Shown here piece by piece: positions 26,860-35,175 of a DNA stretch of 64,000 bases. The notes below the pieces were generated by a model, which had not been told where the DNA came from, searched no databases, and saw only the letters and a list, made by a program, of their open reading frames with translations. Where the stretch lies: positions 1 through 64,000 of the forward strand of contig VAWW01000023.1 in NCBI GenBank assembly GCA_005884575.1, given 5' to 3'. The translations under genes were made by a program, and so were the position numbers. Positions within the stretch are counted from its first letter, which is position 1. Each line of letters begins with the position of its first letter. This DNA comes from Actinomycetota bacterium. Its GTDB lineage: Bacteria > Actinomycetota > Thermoleophilia > Gaiellales > Gaiellaceae.

Positions 26860-28659
26860 CTACGACGCGAGGACGCCGGCCCTGACCCCGCCGACCTCCT
26901 CGGCGAAGGCCGAGACGATCTCCGGGTCGAACTGCGTGCCTGCGCAGTGCTCGAGCTCGGCGAGCGCATCGTCGGGCGACAGCCGCTGCCGGTAGACGCG
27001 GTCGGACGTCATGGCGTCGAACGCGTCGGCGACGAAGATGATCCGCGCGCCGAGCGGGATCTGCTCGCCGTGGAGGCCCTCGGGATAGCCGGTGCCGTCC
27101 CAGCGCTCGTGGTGGTGGAGCACCCAGTCCGCGACGGGGTCGACGCCGAGGCTCTCGAGCATGCGGAAGCCGATCTGCGGATGGCGCTCGAGCACGAGCC
27201 GCTCCGACTCGGTGAGCGAGCCCGGCTTGCGCAGGATCTCCTCAGGGATCGCGAGCTTGCCGAGGTCGTGCAGGCTGCCGGCGAGCCGCGTGAGCTCGAT
27301 CTGCTCGGCGTCGATGCCGAGCCGGATCGCGATTCGCGCGGCAAGGTCGCCGACGCGCTCGGAGTGGCTGCCGGTGTACGCGTCGCGCGCGTCGACGGCC
27401 TGGGCGAGCGACGCCGCGGCTCGGTAGCGTGCGGCACGGTCGGGACCGGCGGCGAGCCGCTTCAGCTCGGCGAGCTCGACGACGTCTGGGCGGTAGACGC
27501 GCACGCGGTTCTTGCCGTGCTCCTTCGCCCAGTAGAGCGCGCTGTCCGCCAGGCGGATCAGCTCGTCGCGGCCGGCGCCCTGCATCGGGAAGGTCGCGAC
27601 GCCCGCGCTCACGGTGATCGGGCCGACGACGTCGAGCTCGAGCGACGCGATCCGGTCGATCACCGACTCGGCGGCGGTCACGGCCGTGCGCTCGTCCAGG
27701 CCCGGAAGCAGCAGCGCGAACTCGTCACCGCCGAGCCGGAACGCCTCGCCGCCCTGGCGCAGCCGCCCGGCGACCTGCGACAGGACGCGGTCGCCGGCCG
27801 GATGGCCGAAGCTGTCGTTGATCCGCTTGAAGTTGTCGATGTCGATCAGGCAGAGCGATAGGGTTTTGGCGTCGTCGTCGGCGGCGACGAGCTCGCGCTG
27901 CAGCCGCTCGTGGAAGTGACGGTGATTTCCGAGCCCGGTCAGCGGATCGGTCAGCGCGAGGCGCATCGCGCGCAGCTCGCGGAACGTCGAGCGCTGATAG
28001 AGAGCGATCGCGATCAGCGGCCCCACGAGCGCGGCCGCGAGCGCGGGGGAGCGCTCCCACAGCACGACGAGCATCAGCGAGGCCGAGGCCATCAGCGTGA
28101 ACGGCAGCAACGTCGAGCGCGCGTTCGACTTGACGAGGCCGACGTAGCCGCTCTGGCCGCTCGCGACGAGTACCGCGGTCAGAAGGAGGACGTTGACCCA
28201 GTAGTCGACGAACGCGGCCACTGCCACCTTGGCGAGCACCGCGCCCGCGGAGTCGCCGTGGACGAGCGCGACGCCGGCGCCGGCCGCAGCCGCCGCGATG
28301 GCGAACATCGCCCCGTTGAACGCGACCCGGATCGGCGGGCGGTGCTCGAACATGTGCATGAGCACCGGTGCGGCGAAGCCGACGATCACGCCCGCCTCCC
28401 AGCCGAAGAGGACGATCGCGGCAACGGCGAAGACATAGCCGAGCGCGATGCCGCCTGCCTCGGTGCCATGCACCGGCACGGGGAACCGCTCAGCCACCGT
28501 CGAGGCGGCGAAGAGGGCCGCGACCGCGAGCAGCGCGGTCGTGGAGTGCGGCGTCGCCGCGTACGAGACAAACGCAGCCGCGACGACCGCCAACCCGGCG
28601 AGACACACCGGGAAGACGACTGCCGCGAGCTTTGTCGGGATTCGCGCCGACGCGCTCAC
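26860..28659 (-). CDS. Membrane GGDEF / HD-GYP protein (cyclic-di-GMP turnover)
   Basis: The 599-residue protein has about seven or eight N-terminal membrane helices (residues 10-222). A GGDEF domain with the intact motif at 310-314 (FRLGGDEFALL) follows, then an HD-GYP domain with HD at 464-465 (GSLHDLGKLAIP) and HHERWDGTGYP at 516-526. Both domains keep their signature residues, so it could make c-di-GMP and also hydrolyse it; one activity is probably dominant or regulated. The membrane part is the likely sensor. A 33-residue membrane peptide gene lies directly upstream. Confidence 0.93.
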   Translation of the reverse strand: MSASARIPTKLAAVVFPVCLAGLAVVAAAFVSYAATPHSTTALLAVAALFAASTVAERFPVPVHGTEAGGIALGYVFAVAAIVLFGWEAGVIVGFAAPVLMHMFEHRPPIRVAFNGAMFAIAAAAAGAGVALVHGDSAGAVLAKVAVAAFVDYWVNVLLLTAVLVASGQSGYVGLVKSNARSTLLPFTLMASASLMLVVLWERSPALAAALVGPLIAIALYQRSTFRELRAMRLALTDPLTGLGNHRHFHERLQRELVAADDDAKTLSLCLIDIDNFKRINDSFGHPAGDRVLSQVAGRLRQGGEAFRLGGDEFALLLPGLDERTAVTAAESVIDRIASLELDVVGPITVSAGVATFPMQGAGRDELIRLADSALYWAKEHGKNRVRVYRPDVVELAELKRLAAGPDRAARYRAAASLAQAVDARDAYTGSHSERVGDLAARIAIRLGIDAEQIELTRLAGSLHDLGKLAIPEEILRKPGSLTESERLVLERHPQIGFRMLESLGVDPVADWVLHHHERWDGTGYPEGLHGEQIPLGARIIFVADAFDAMTSDRVYRQRLSPDDALAELEHCAGTQFDPEIVSAFAEEVGGVRAGVLAS

Positions 28660-28790
28660 GACGTTCCGGCTACCGGGTGTGACCGATTGGCTGGAACGCC
28701 GCGGGCCGCGCGACTGACGACGCTTGAAGAAGCCGCAGAGCGCCGGAAATGCTCTGAACCACCATCATTCCCCTCTCCCCGGGCGTCGGG

Positions 28791-28892
28791 CTAAAAGGCG
28801 CTCCAGCCCCAGCCGCGGAGGTTTCCGAGGAGCGACGCGATTCCGACGGCGAAGGCGAGCAACGCGATGAGACGGGGGTGCCATTGCAACAT
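28791..28892 (-). CDS. 33-residue membrane peptide
   Basis: The ATG at 28892 follows AGGAAGGA with nine bases of spacing, one of the best ribosome sites in the window. The peptide begins MLQWHPRLIALLAF, has one membrane helix and ends in a tryptophan-rich tail GWGWSAF. It lies 131 bases upstream of the GGDEF/HD-GYP gene and downstream of the NlpC/P60 gene, all on the minus strand. Possible roles are a small regulator of a membrane protein or a leader peptide. No family is recognised. Confidence 0.6.
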   Translation of the reverse strand: MLQWHPRLIALLAFAVGIASLLGNLRGWGWSAF

Positions 28893-29015
28893 GAGATTCG
28901 ATCCTTCCTGAGGGACGCCAAACGGACAGGAGGATTCTGCGCAGAGGCCCCGACGGGTTGAATCACCCGAAGGGGGGATTGTGCGGGTTGGCGCGTTTAT
29001 CCCTTCAAAGGGGTA

Positions 29016-30113
29016 CTAGCCCAGCTTGGCTTCGGCAAGCGGGCGGCGCGCCCACGCGAACCGCTGCTTGTACCAGCCGTCGAGCTGGGCGATCGCGACA
29101 CCGTACTCCGAGGAGTGGATGAACCAGCCGCCGCCGAGGTAGATCCCCATGTGGTCGACCTCGGCCGGCTTGGAGCGCGGGCCCTTGGCGCCCCAGAACA
29201 GGACGTCCGCAGGCTTCAGCCCGGCGAGCGGGATCCGCTCCGTCTTCGGGACCTCGCCGCTCATCTGGTAGGTCGTCCGCCCGCGAAGCGTCGTCGCGAG
29301 GCCGCCGCTGCCCGGGTACCGCTGCAGCTTGTAGACGCGCCAGACGAAGCCGGAGCAGTCGAAGCCGCCGTGCGACTGGACCTCGAAGGCCGTCTGAGCC
29401 GTGTCGCTCTCGCCGCCCCAGATGTACGGGTACCCGATGAACCGGACCGCGGTGTCGAGGATGCGCTGCTGCCACGGGGTGTAGGCCGGCAGCGAGAACG
29501 TGAAGGCCGCATTGCGGAGCGAGTCGAGCTCCCAGCCGTTGAAGCCGAGGATCCGGGCGGCCGAGAAGGCCGCCTCGGCGCGGTTGGCAGGATCGTCCGG
29601 CAGGAGCTCGAGTGAGTCCTGGCTCGCCGGATGGTTCGTCCGCAGGCCGAGTAGCCGTGCGGCCGCCTCGGTGCCGAAACGGGCCGGGACGCGGAGGCGG
29701 GCGGCGCGGGCCGTGCGCGCGAGCTGCGATGCGACGTCGGAGGCCCCGACCGCCTGGACGAGCCGTGCGTCGAGCTGCGCCATCGTCACCGGCGCGCCGG
29801 CGTTCGCGACGGGGACCGGCGGCGGAGCCGGAGCCGTGGTCGTCGTGGTGGTGGTCGTCGTCTCGTCCGGATCCACGGCCGGCTCGAGCGGGGCGGGCGG
29901 GGGCGCGAGCCCGGCGACCAGGTTCTCGAGCGCGCCGCGCGTCAGCGTGTCTGCGGGCCGGAAGGCGGCCGGATCCGTGGCGCCCATCAGCCCGTGCGCC
30001 GTGACGACCTTGATCTGCGGCAGCGCCCAGGTCTGCGCAGGCTTCGCGGCCGCCGAGGCGGCCGCGGGACAGAGCGCGGCGAGGGCGGGCAGCGTGAGGA
30101 GGAGGCGGCGCAT
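29016..30113 (-). CDS. Secreted NlpC/P60 cell-wall hydrolase
   Basis: The 365-residue protein has a signal peptide (MRRLLLTLPALAALCPAAASA). An N-terminal region resembling S-layer-homology repeats is followed by a linker with nine consecutive threonines and Pro/Ala, a second helical region, and a C-terminal NlpC/P60 domain. The catalytic Cys is in GGFDCSGFVWRVY and the His in VDHMGIYLGGG; FIHSSEYGV may supply the third residue. Such enzymes cut peptide stems of peptidoglycan. It diverges from a small plus-strand gene with only 50 bases between starts. Confidence 0.92.
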   Translation of the reverse strand: MRRLLLTLPALAALCPAAASAAAKPAQTWALPQIKVVTAHGLMGATDPAAFRPADTLTRGALENLVAGLAPPPAPLEPAVDPDETTTTTTTTTAPAPPPVPVANAGAPVTMAQLDARLVQAVGASDVASQLARTARAARLRVPARFGTEAAARLLGLRTNHPASQDSLELLPDDPANRAEAAFSAARILGFNGWELDSLRNAAFTFSLPAYTPWQQRILDTAVRFIGYPYIWGGESDTAQTAFEVQSHGGFDCSGFVWRVYKLQRYPGSGGLATTLRGRTTYQMSGEVPKTERIPLAGLKPADVLFWGAKGPRSKPAEVDHMGIYLGGGWFIHSSEYGVAIAQLDGWYKQRFAWARRPLAEAKLG

Positions 30114-30163
30114 CCGGGACCCCTATCGTCCGGCGGCGCCGGGGCCTTTACGTTGTAAAAACC

Positions 30164-30286
30164 ATGGACGTCGAGATCAAGCCGGATCCGAGCGAGGCGG
30201 AGCGGACTGCGATCCTCGCGGCGCTCGAGCAGGAGGTTGCGGAAAAGCAAGTTTCGGTGAGGGAAATCGAAGATTACGAGGAGTAA
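30164..30286 (+). CDS. 40-residue protein, possibly acyl-CoA carboxylase epsilon-like
   Basis: The ATG at 30164 opens a short acidic protein with the helix PSEAERTAILAALEQEVAEK. That pattern recalls the small epsilon subunits of actinobacterial acyl-CoA carboxylases, which have a Pro-x-x-Glu-Glu helix of similar length. The nearby biotin carboxylase gene (31214) makes this attractive, but the similarity is weak. Ribosome site is poor. It is followed 30 bases later by a zinc-ribbon gene in the same direction. Confidence 0.5.
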   Translation: MDVEIKPDPSEAERTAILAALEQEVAEKQVSVREIEDYEE

Positions 30287-30316
30287 CCGGATCGCCCTCC
30301 CGGACGTTGAGGGGGC

Positions 30317-30499
30317 ATGTACGACGAGTGCATCAGATGTGGAGAGGCGCCCGCCGTCGACGAGCTCGGCTATTGCGGACACTGCCACTGGGCGGTGCGC
30401 GCCGAGATCGAGGAGGGCTTCTACCAGCTACGCGAGTACCTCCGTGCGTGGGCCCGGTTCAACGACTGGTGCCAGGCCCAGCAGCGCGCCGCTGCGTAG
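30317..30499 (+). CDS. 60-residue zinc-ribbon-like protein
   Basis: The ATG at 30317 has GAGGGGG upstream. Two cysteine pairs, CIRC and CGHC, are 14 residues apart (YDECIRCG, GYCGHCHW) and should bind one zinc ion. A helical, aromatic-rich tail follows. No further domain is seen. It is convergent with pgsA and ends three bases before that gene's stop. Function unknown. Confidence 0.65.
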   Translation: MYDECIRCGEAPAVDELGYCGHCHWAVRAEIEEGFYQLREYLRAWARFNDWCQAQQRAAA

Positions 30500-30502
30500 G
30501 GC

Positions 30503-31045
30503 TCAGGCAGCGACCCGGCCGCGGAAGAGCCGCGGTGCGCTGCGTGCGTAGTCGAGGCCCGAGACCCAGGTCAGGACGACCGCGACGAGTAGCGCCCACC
30601 ACGCGACCCGGTCGCTCCACGCACCTGCCGCCGCGAAGCCGCCGAGCCCCGCGGCGACGGCCTGGGCCCACGTCTTGAGCTTCCCGAGGTCCCTCGCGTG
30701 GAGGACGACGCCCCGCTCGATCGCGGCCTGGCGCAGACCCGTGATCAGCAGCTCGCGGACGACGATCGCGGCGACCATCCAGGCGGGGACGACGCGCTCC
30801 CCGATCAGCATCACGAGCGCCGCGAGGACGAGCACCTTGTCGGCGACGGGGTCGAGCAGCGAGCCGAGCGGCGACGTGCGGCCGCGGCGACGTGCGATCC
30901 GGCCGTCGAACCAATCCGTCGTCATCGCGACGCAGAAGAGCGCCGTCGCCCAGTAGTCGTGGCCGTCGAAGTCCCAGGCGAAGAGCGCGACGACGAAGGG
31001 AACGGAGAGCGCCCGCGCGACGGTCAGCTGGTCGGCAAGGCCCAT
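30503..31045 (-). CDS. pgsA: CDP-diacylglycerol-glycerol-3-phosphate phosphatidyltransferase-like enzyme
   Basis: The 180-residue membrane protein carries the CDP-alcohol phosphotransferase signature. Its D..DG..AR half is TDWFDGRIAR and its G...D...D half is GSLLDPVADK, with about five further hydrophobic helices. The family transfers a phosphatidyl group from CDP-diacylglycerol to an alcohol; with this length and the RELLITGLRQ segment, glycerol-3-phosphate (making phosphatidylglycerol-phosphate) is the best match. The gene diverges from the biotin carboxylase gene. Confidence 0.88.
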   Translation of the reverse strand: MGLADQLTVARALSVPFVVALFAWDFDGHDYWATALFCVAMTTDWFDGRIARRRGRTSPLGSLLDPVADKVLVLAALVMLIGERVVPAWMVAAIVVRELLITGLRQAAIERGVVLHARDLGKLKTWAQAVAAGLGGFAAAGAWSDRVAWWALLVAVVLTWVSGLDYARSAPRLFRGRVAA

Positions 31046-31213
31046 TTAGATGCTCGACCGCCGATCCCGCCACTCCCGGTTGGTGGCCCAGCCACGGCGC
31101 GAGAGCGGCTCGCCGAGCTGGCGCAGGCTACTCGCCTGCGCGGCGGCCGCCGATCCACTCTCGCTTGGGCTGGACCATCCCCGCGGGTACCGGAATCGAC
31201 GGCCGAACATCTA

Positions 31214-32974
31214 ATGGACAATACGCATGTGTTCCAAAAGGTGCTCGTTGCAAATCGGGGCGAGATCGCGATCCGGATCTTCCGGACGCTCCGCGAGCTC
31301 GGGGCTGGAGCGGTAGCGGTCTATGCGGATGCGGACCGAGCGTCGTTGCACGTCGCCTTCGCCGACGAGGCGTACCGGATCGAGAGCTACCTGAACGCGG
31401 ATGCGCTCGTCGAGGCCGCGCAGCGGGCTGGGGCGGAAGCCGTCCATCCGGGCTACGGATTCCTCGCGGAGAACGCCGCGTTCGCGCGCGCCGTCGAGGC
31501 CGCGGGGCTCGCGTGGATCGGTCCGCCGCCGGACGCGATCGAGCTGATGGGCTCGAAGACGCGCGCGCGAAGCGTCATGCAGGCGGCGGGCGTCCCGATC
31601 ATCCCGGGTACGACGGAGCCCGTCGGGTCGGTCGAGGAGCTGCGGCGCCTCGGTGAGGAGATCGGCTATCCGCTGCTGATCAAGGCGGCCGCCGGCGGCG
31701 GCGGGAAAGGGATGGAGGCGGTCGAGTCCCCGCAGGAGGCCGCGCGCGCCTTCGAGATCGCGCGCCGGCAGGGCGAGTCGTACTTCGCCGACTCGAGCGT
31801 CTATGTCGAGAAGCTGATCGTCGAGCCGCGCCACGTCGAGGTGCAGGTCCTCGCGGACGCACACGGCAACGTGATCCATCTCGGGGAGCGTGACTGCACG
31901 ATCCAGCGACGTCACCAGAAGCTCGTGGAGGAGACGCCCTCGCCGGCGGTTTCCCCGGAGCTGCGCGAACGGATCGGCGCGATCGGCATCGAGGCGGCGC
32001 GCGCCGCGGCCTACCGGTCGGCCGGGACGGTCGAGGGGCTGCTGACCGCGGACGGCGAGTACTTCTTCATGGAGATGAACACGCGCATCCAGGTCGAGCA
32101 CACGGTCACCGAGGAGGTGACGGGGATCGACCTCGTGCGCGAGCAGGTGTTGATCGCGCTCGGCGAGCCGCTGTCATTCGCGCAGGAGGACGTGCGCTTC
32201 ACCGGTCATGCGATCGAGTGCCGGATCAACGCCGAAGATGCGGCGCACAATTTCCTGCCGGCGCCGGGCCTCGTCACCGCCTATCGCGAGCCGGGAGGGC
32301 CGGGCGTGCGCGTCGATTCCGGCATCACGGCGGGGAGTGAGGTCTCCGGTGCGTACGACCCGCTGATCGCGAAGGTGATCGTCAACGGCGTCGACCGTGA
32401 GCACGCCCGGCGCCGAATGCTGCGTGCGCTCGACGAGTTCGTGATCGAAGGGCCGAAGACGCTCATCGGGTTCCACAAGGCGCTGCTCACCCATCCCTGC
32501 TTCGCCGCCGGCGAGACGTGCCACGGGATCGTCGAGTCCGAGCAGCTCGCTGCATGCGCGAGCGAGCTCGACGGCGGCGCGGCCGTCGGAGCGACCCCGG
32601 GCGCGGTGTCACCTGCTAGGAGCCGCGAACGCGTGCGCGAGGTCGAGGTCGACGGGCGGAGGTTCGAGGTGCGGCTGCTCGAACCTGAGCCGCCGTGGGC
32701 GGAGGTCGCCCGTCGGCGCCGCTTGCGGAGCCGCGTCGGCGCGGGTGGCGCCGGCCGCGACGCGCTCGTCAGCCCGATGCAGGGGACCGTGCTCGCCGTC
32801 GCGGTCGCGGAGGGCGACGAGGTCGAGGCCGGTCAGGTGATCTGCATCGTCGAGGCGATGAAGATGGAGAACGAGGTGCACGCGCACCGCTCGGGGACGG
32901 TGACCGAGCTCTCGGTCTCAGCCGGACAGGCCGTGACCACCGGCCAGGTCGTCTGCGTGGTGGCCGGCGGCTGA
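31214..32974 (+). CDS. Biotin carboxylase fused to biotin carboxyl carrier (acyl-CoA carboxylase alpha)
   Basis: The 586-residue protein has the biotin carboxylase domain (FQKVLVANRGEIAIRIFRT; ATP-grasp loop AAAGGGGKGME; catalytic region FFMEMNTRIQVEHTVTEEVTG) over residues 1-450. A linker and a biotinyl domain with the modified lysine in VEAMKMENEVH follow near residue 555. It charges biotin with bicarbonate and ATP and should work with the beta subunit encoded at 22648. A GTG at 31229 is an alternative start that matches the usual family N-terminus better. The 3' end overlaps the convergent receiver gene by 57 bases. Confidence 0.95.
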   Translation: MDNTHVFQKVLVANRGEIAIRIFRTLRELGAGAVAVYADADRASLHVAFADEAYRIESYLNADALVEAAQRAGAEAVHPGYGFLAENAAFARAVEAAGLAWIGPPPDAIELMGSKTRARSVMQAAGVPIIPGTTEPVGSVEELRRLGEEIGYPLLIKAAAGGGGKGMEAVESPQEAARAFEIARRQGESYFADSSVYVEKLIVEPRHVEVQVLADAHGNVIHLGERDCTIQRRHQKLVEETPSPAVSPELRERIGAIGIEAARAAAYRSAGTVEGLLTADGEYFFMEMNTRIQVEHTVTEEVTGIDLVREQVLIALGEPLSFAQEDVRFTGHAIECRINAEDAAHNFLPAPGLVTAYREPGGPGVRVDSGITAGSEVSGAYDPLIAKVIVNGVDREHARRRMLRALDEFVIEGPKTLIGFHKALLTHPCFAAGETCHGIVESEQLAACASELDGGAAVGATPGAVSPARSRERVREVEVDGRRFEVRLLEPEPPWAEVARRRRLRSRVGAGGAGRDALVSPMQGTVLAVAVAEGDEVEAGQVICIVEAMKMENEVHAHRSGTVTELSVSAGQAVTTGQVVCVVAGG

Positions 32975-33358
32975 GAGGATCGCCTCGACGACCTCGTCGT
33001 GGATGCGGCCCTTCGTCAGATAGTCGGCCGCGCCGGCGGCCCGCGCAGCGTCGGCGTAGTCCGCGGCGCCGCTGAGGATGATCACGGCGACGTCCGGCAT
33101 GAGCTCGCGCAGCCGGCGCGTCGCCTCGAGGCCGTCGATCCCCGGCATCGAGACGTCCATCACGACGACCTGCGCGTCATGCGCGACGGCGAGGTCGATC
33201 CCGTGTTCGGCGTTCGGAGCGGTGCCGACGATCGCGACCCTGTCGTCGCGCTCGAGGAGCAGCGTGAGCGCGTCGGCGAAGAGCCGATGATCGTCCACGA
33301 GGACGACGCGGATCGGAGACTCGCTGGGCAGGGCTTCGGCTCCCTGGCCCGGCAGCAT
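32918..33358 (-). CDS. Single-domain response regulator
   Basis: The 146-residue protein is one receiver domain (IRVVLVDDHRLFADALTLLL) with acceptor Asp in VVVMDVSMPGIDG and switch Lys in YLTKGRIHD. A 15-residue N-terminal extension and a His/Gly-rich tail flank it. It has no output domain. Its last 57 bases overlap the end of the biotin carboxylase gene on the other strand. It lies just after the NarL regulator at 33371 in the same direction and could be a third member of that two-component set. Confidence 0.85.
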   Translation of the reverse strand: MLPGQGAEALPSESPIRVVLVDDHRLFADALTLLLERDDRVAIVGTAPNAEHGIDLAVAHDAQVVVMDVSMPGIDGLEATRRLRELMPDVAVIILSGAADYADAARAAGAADYLTKGRIHDEVVEAILSAAGHHADDLAGGHGLSG

Positions 33359-33370
33359 AGGACACCGAGC

Positions 33371-34027
33371 CTACGGCGCGCCGGGCCGCACGAGTCCCGC
33401 GTCGTACGCGGCGATCACCGCCTGGACGCGGTCGCGGACGCCGAGCTTCCGGAAGATGCTCGAGACGTGCGTCTTCACGGTTGTCTCGCTGAGGAAGAGG
33501 TGCGTCGAGAGCTCGTGGTTCGAGAGCCCGGCGGCGAGCAGCTCGAGAATCTCGCGCTCGCGGCCGGTCAGCGTGTCGAGCGCCTTCGCGAGCTTCGGGT
33601 CTTCTGGCTGCGCTGTGAAGCGCTTCAGCAGGCGCTCGGTCGCGGTCGGCCCGAAGAGCGCGTTCCCGGCGGCGACCACGCGGATCGCGTCGGCGAGCTC
33701 CTCCGGCTGGACGTCCTTGAGCAGGAAGCCGCTCGCGCCCGCACGAATCGCCTCGTAGACGTACTCGTCCAGGTCGAAGGTCGTCAGGATCAGAATGCGC
33801 GCGCTCGTTGCCGCGGCGACGAGACGCCGTGTCGCCTCGACGCCGTCGAGGCCGGGCATGCGGACGTCCATGAGGACGACGTCGGGCTCGAGCTCGCGCG
33901 CGAGGCGGACGGCTTTGAGCCCGTTCTCCGCCTCGCCGACGACTTCGAAGTCGGGCCGCGCCTCGAGAATCATCCGGAAGCCGCTGCGCACGAGTGCCTG
34001 GTCGTCGGCGAGCAGGACCCGGATCAC
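33371..34027 (-). CDS. NarL-family response regulator
   Basis: The 218-residue protein has a receiver (MIRVLLADDQALVRSGFRMI, acceptor Asp in VVLMDVRMPGLDG, switch Lys in FLLKDVQ) and a LuxR HTH (LTGREREILELLAAG, TVKTHVSSIFRKLGVRDR). Its start overlaps the stop of the DesK-like kinase by four bases, so it is that kinase's partner. The ABC exporter further upstream in the same direction is the likely regulated target, as is common for this gene order. Confidence 0.94.
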   Translation of the reverse strand: MIRVLLADDQALVRSGFRMILEARPDFEVVGEAENGLKAVRLARELEPDVVLMDVRMPGLDGVEATRRLVAAATSARILILTTFDLDEYVYEAIRAGASGFLLKDVQPEELADAIRVVAAGNALFGPTATERLLKRFTAQPEDPKLAKALDTLTGREREILELLAAGLSNHELSTHLFLSETTVKTHVSSIFRKLGVRDRVQAVIAAYDAGLVRPGAP

Positions 34028-35145
34028 GAGGCGGCCTCGAGTGGGAAGCGCGCGGCGACGGCGAAGCCGCCGTCGCCGGCCGGCCCGGTGACGAGCTCAC
34101 CGCCGAACATGCCGACCCGCTCGCGCATCCCGATCAGTCCCTGGCCGCCGGCCTCGCCGTTCGCGGCCGCGCCGGAGCCGTCGTCGCGGATCTCGATTGC
34201 CAGCTCGCCTTCGGCGTAGCGAACGGCGACATCGGCGTGCGACGCGGCCGCGTGCTTGAGCGTGTTCGTCAGCGCCTCCTGAACCAGGCGGTAGGCGGAG
34301 AGGTCGACGGCCGCGGGGAGCGGCCGCGGCTCGCCCTCGACGCGAAGCGCAACGGCGAGCCCGGCGCCGCGCACGCGCTCGAGCAGGTCGCCGAGTCGGT
34401 CGAGACCGGGCTGCGGCTCGTACGGCTCGTCGTCGGGAGTCCGGACGATGCCGAGCAGTCGTCGCAGCTCGGTGAGGGCTGCGCGGCCGGTTGCCTCGAT
34501 CGAGCGGACAGCCTCTCTCGCGCGAGCGGGTTGAGCCTCGAAGACATCGTTCGCAGCGGCGGCCTGGACGACCATCACGCTGACGCTGTGCGCGATCACG
34601 TCGTGCAGCTCGCGCGCGATGCGTGCCTGCTCCGCGGCGGCGGCGCGGCGGACGTTCTCCTCCCGGTCGCGCTCCAGCCGCTCGGCCTTCGCCTCGAGCT
34701 CGGCCAGATATGCGCGGCGCGTGCGGAGGCTCTCGCCGAAGAACCACGGGACCGTCAGCACTCCGAGCTGGATCGCCACGTCGATCCAGCCGTGCTCGTG
34801 CCTGTGCGCGAGGGGCGCGGCGAGCAGCGCAATTGTCGCGACTCCCGCCGGGAGCGCGACGCGCCGCTCGCGGTGGGCCGCGACCGTGTAGAGGCCGAGC
34901 ACGACTGCGGTCGGGATGAATCCCTGGAAGAACGCGATCGCCGTCGTCGCCGCGACGGCGACGGCGAGAAATGCGAGCGGCCGGCGGCGGCGTACGAGCA
35001 CCGCGAGCGTCTCCGCGGCCGCGAGCGGGACGGCGACTGCGCGATGTACTCCGTTCAGCGCCCCGCCGATGGTCGTCGCGCCGACGACGAGCGCGAGACC
35101 GACGTCGACGAGGAGAGGATGCCGCCGGAGCCAGTTCCAGATCAT
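34024..35145 (-). CDS. DesK-like sensor histidine kinase (HisKA_3)
   Basis: The 373-residue protein has four to five membrane helices in residues 10-135, a coiled linker, HisKA_3 with phospho-H181 (RIARELHDVIAHSVSVMV), and an ATPase domain with NTLKHAAAS and GQGLIGMRERVGMFGGEL. No extracellular sensor domain is evident, so signal detection is probably within the membrane. It overlaps the NarL regulator by four bases and follows the ABC permease by 30 bases. Confidence 0.94.
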   Translation of the reverse strand: MIWNWLRRHPLLVDVGLALVVGATTIGGALNGVHRAVAVPLAAAETLAVLVRRRRPLAFLAVAVAATTAIAFFQGFIPTAVVLGLYTVAAHRERRVALPAGVATIALLAAPLAHRHEHGWIDVAIQLGVLTVPWFFGESLRTRRAYLAELEAKAERLERDREENVRRAAAAEQARIARELHDVIAHSVSVMVVQAAAANDVFEAQPARAREAVRSIEATGRAALTELRRLLGIVRTPDDEPYEPQPGLDRLGDLLERVRGAGLAVALRVEGEPRPLPAAVDLSAYRLVQEALTNTLKHAAASHADVAVRYAEGELAIEIRDDGSGAAANGEAGGQGLIGMRERVGMFGGELVTGPAGDGGFAVAARFPLEAAS

Positions 35146-35175
35146 GAGCGAACGGTACTCCGGCGGCAGTGCTGT

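Noticed and set aside
28893-29015. A riboswitch upstream of the small peptide gene
   Set aside because: Short hairpins exist (CGGGT/ACCCG), but no known aptamer core could be matched by eye.
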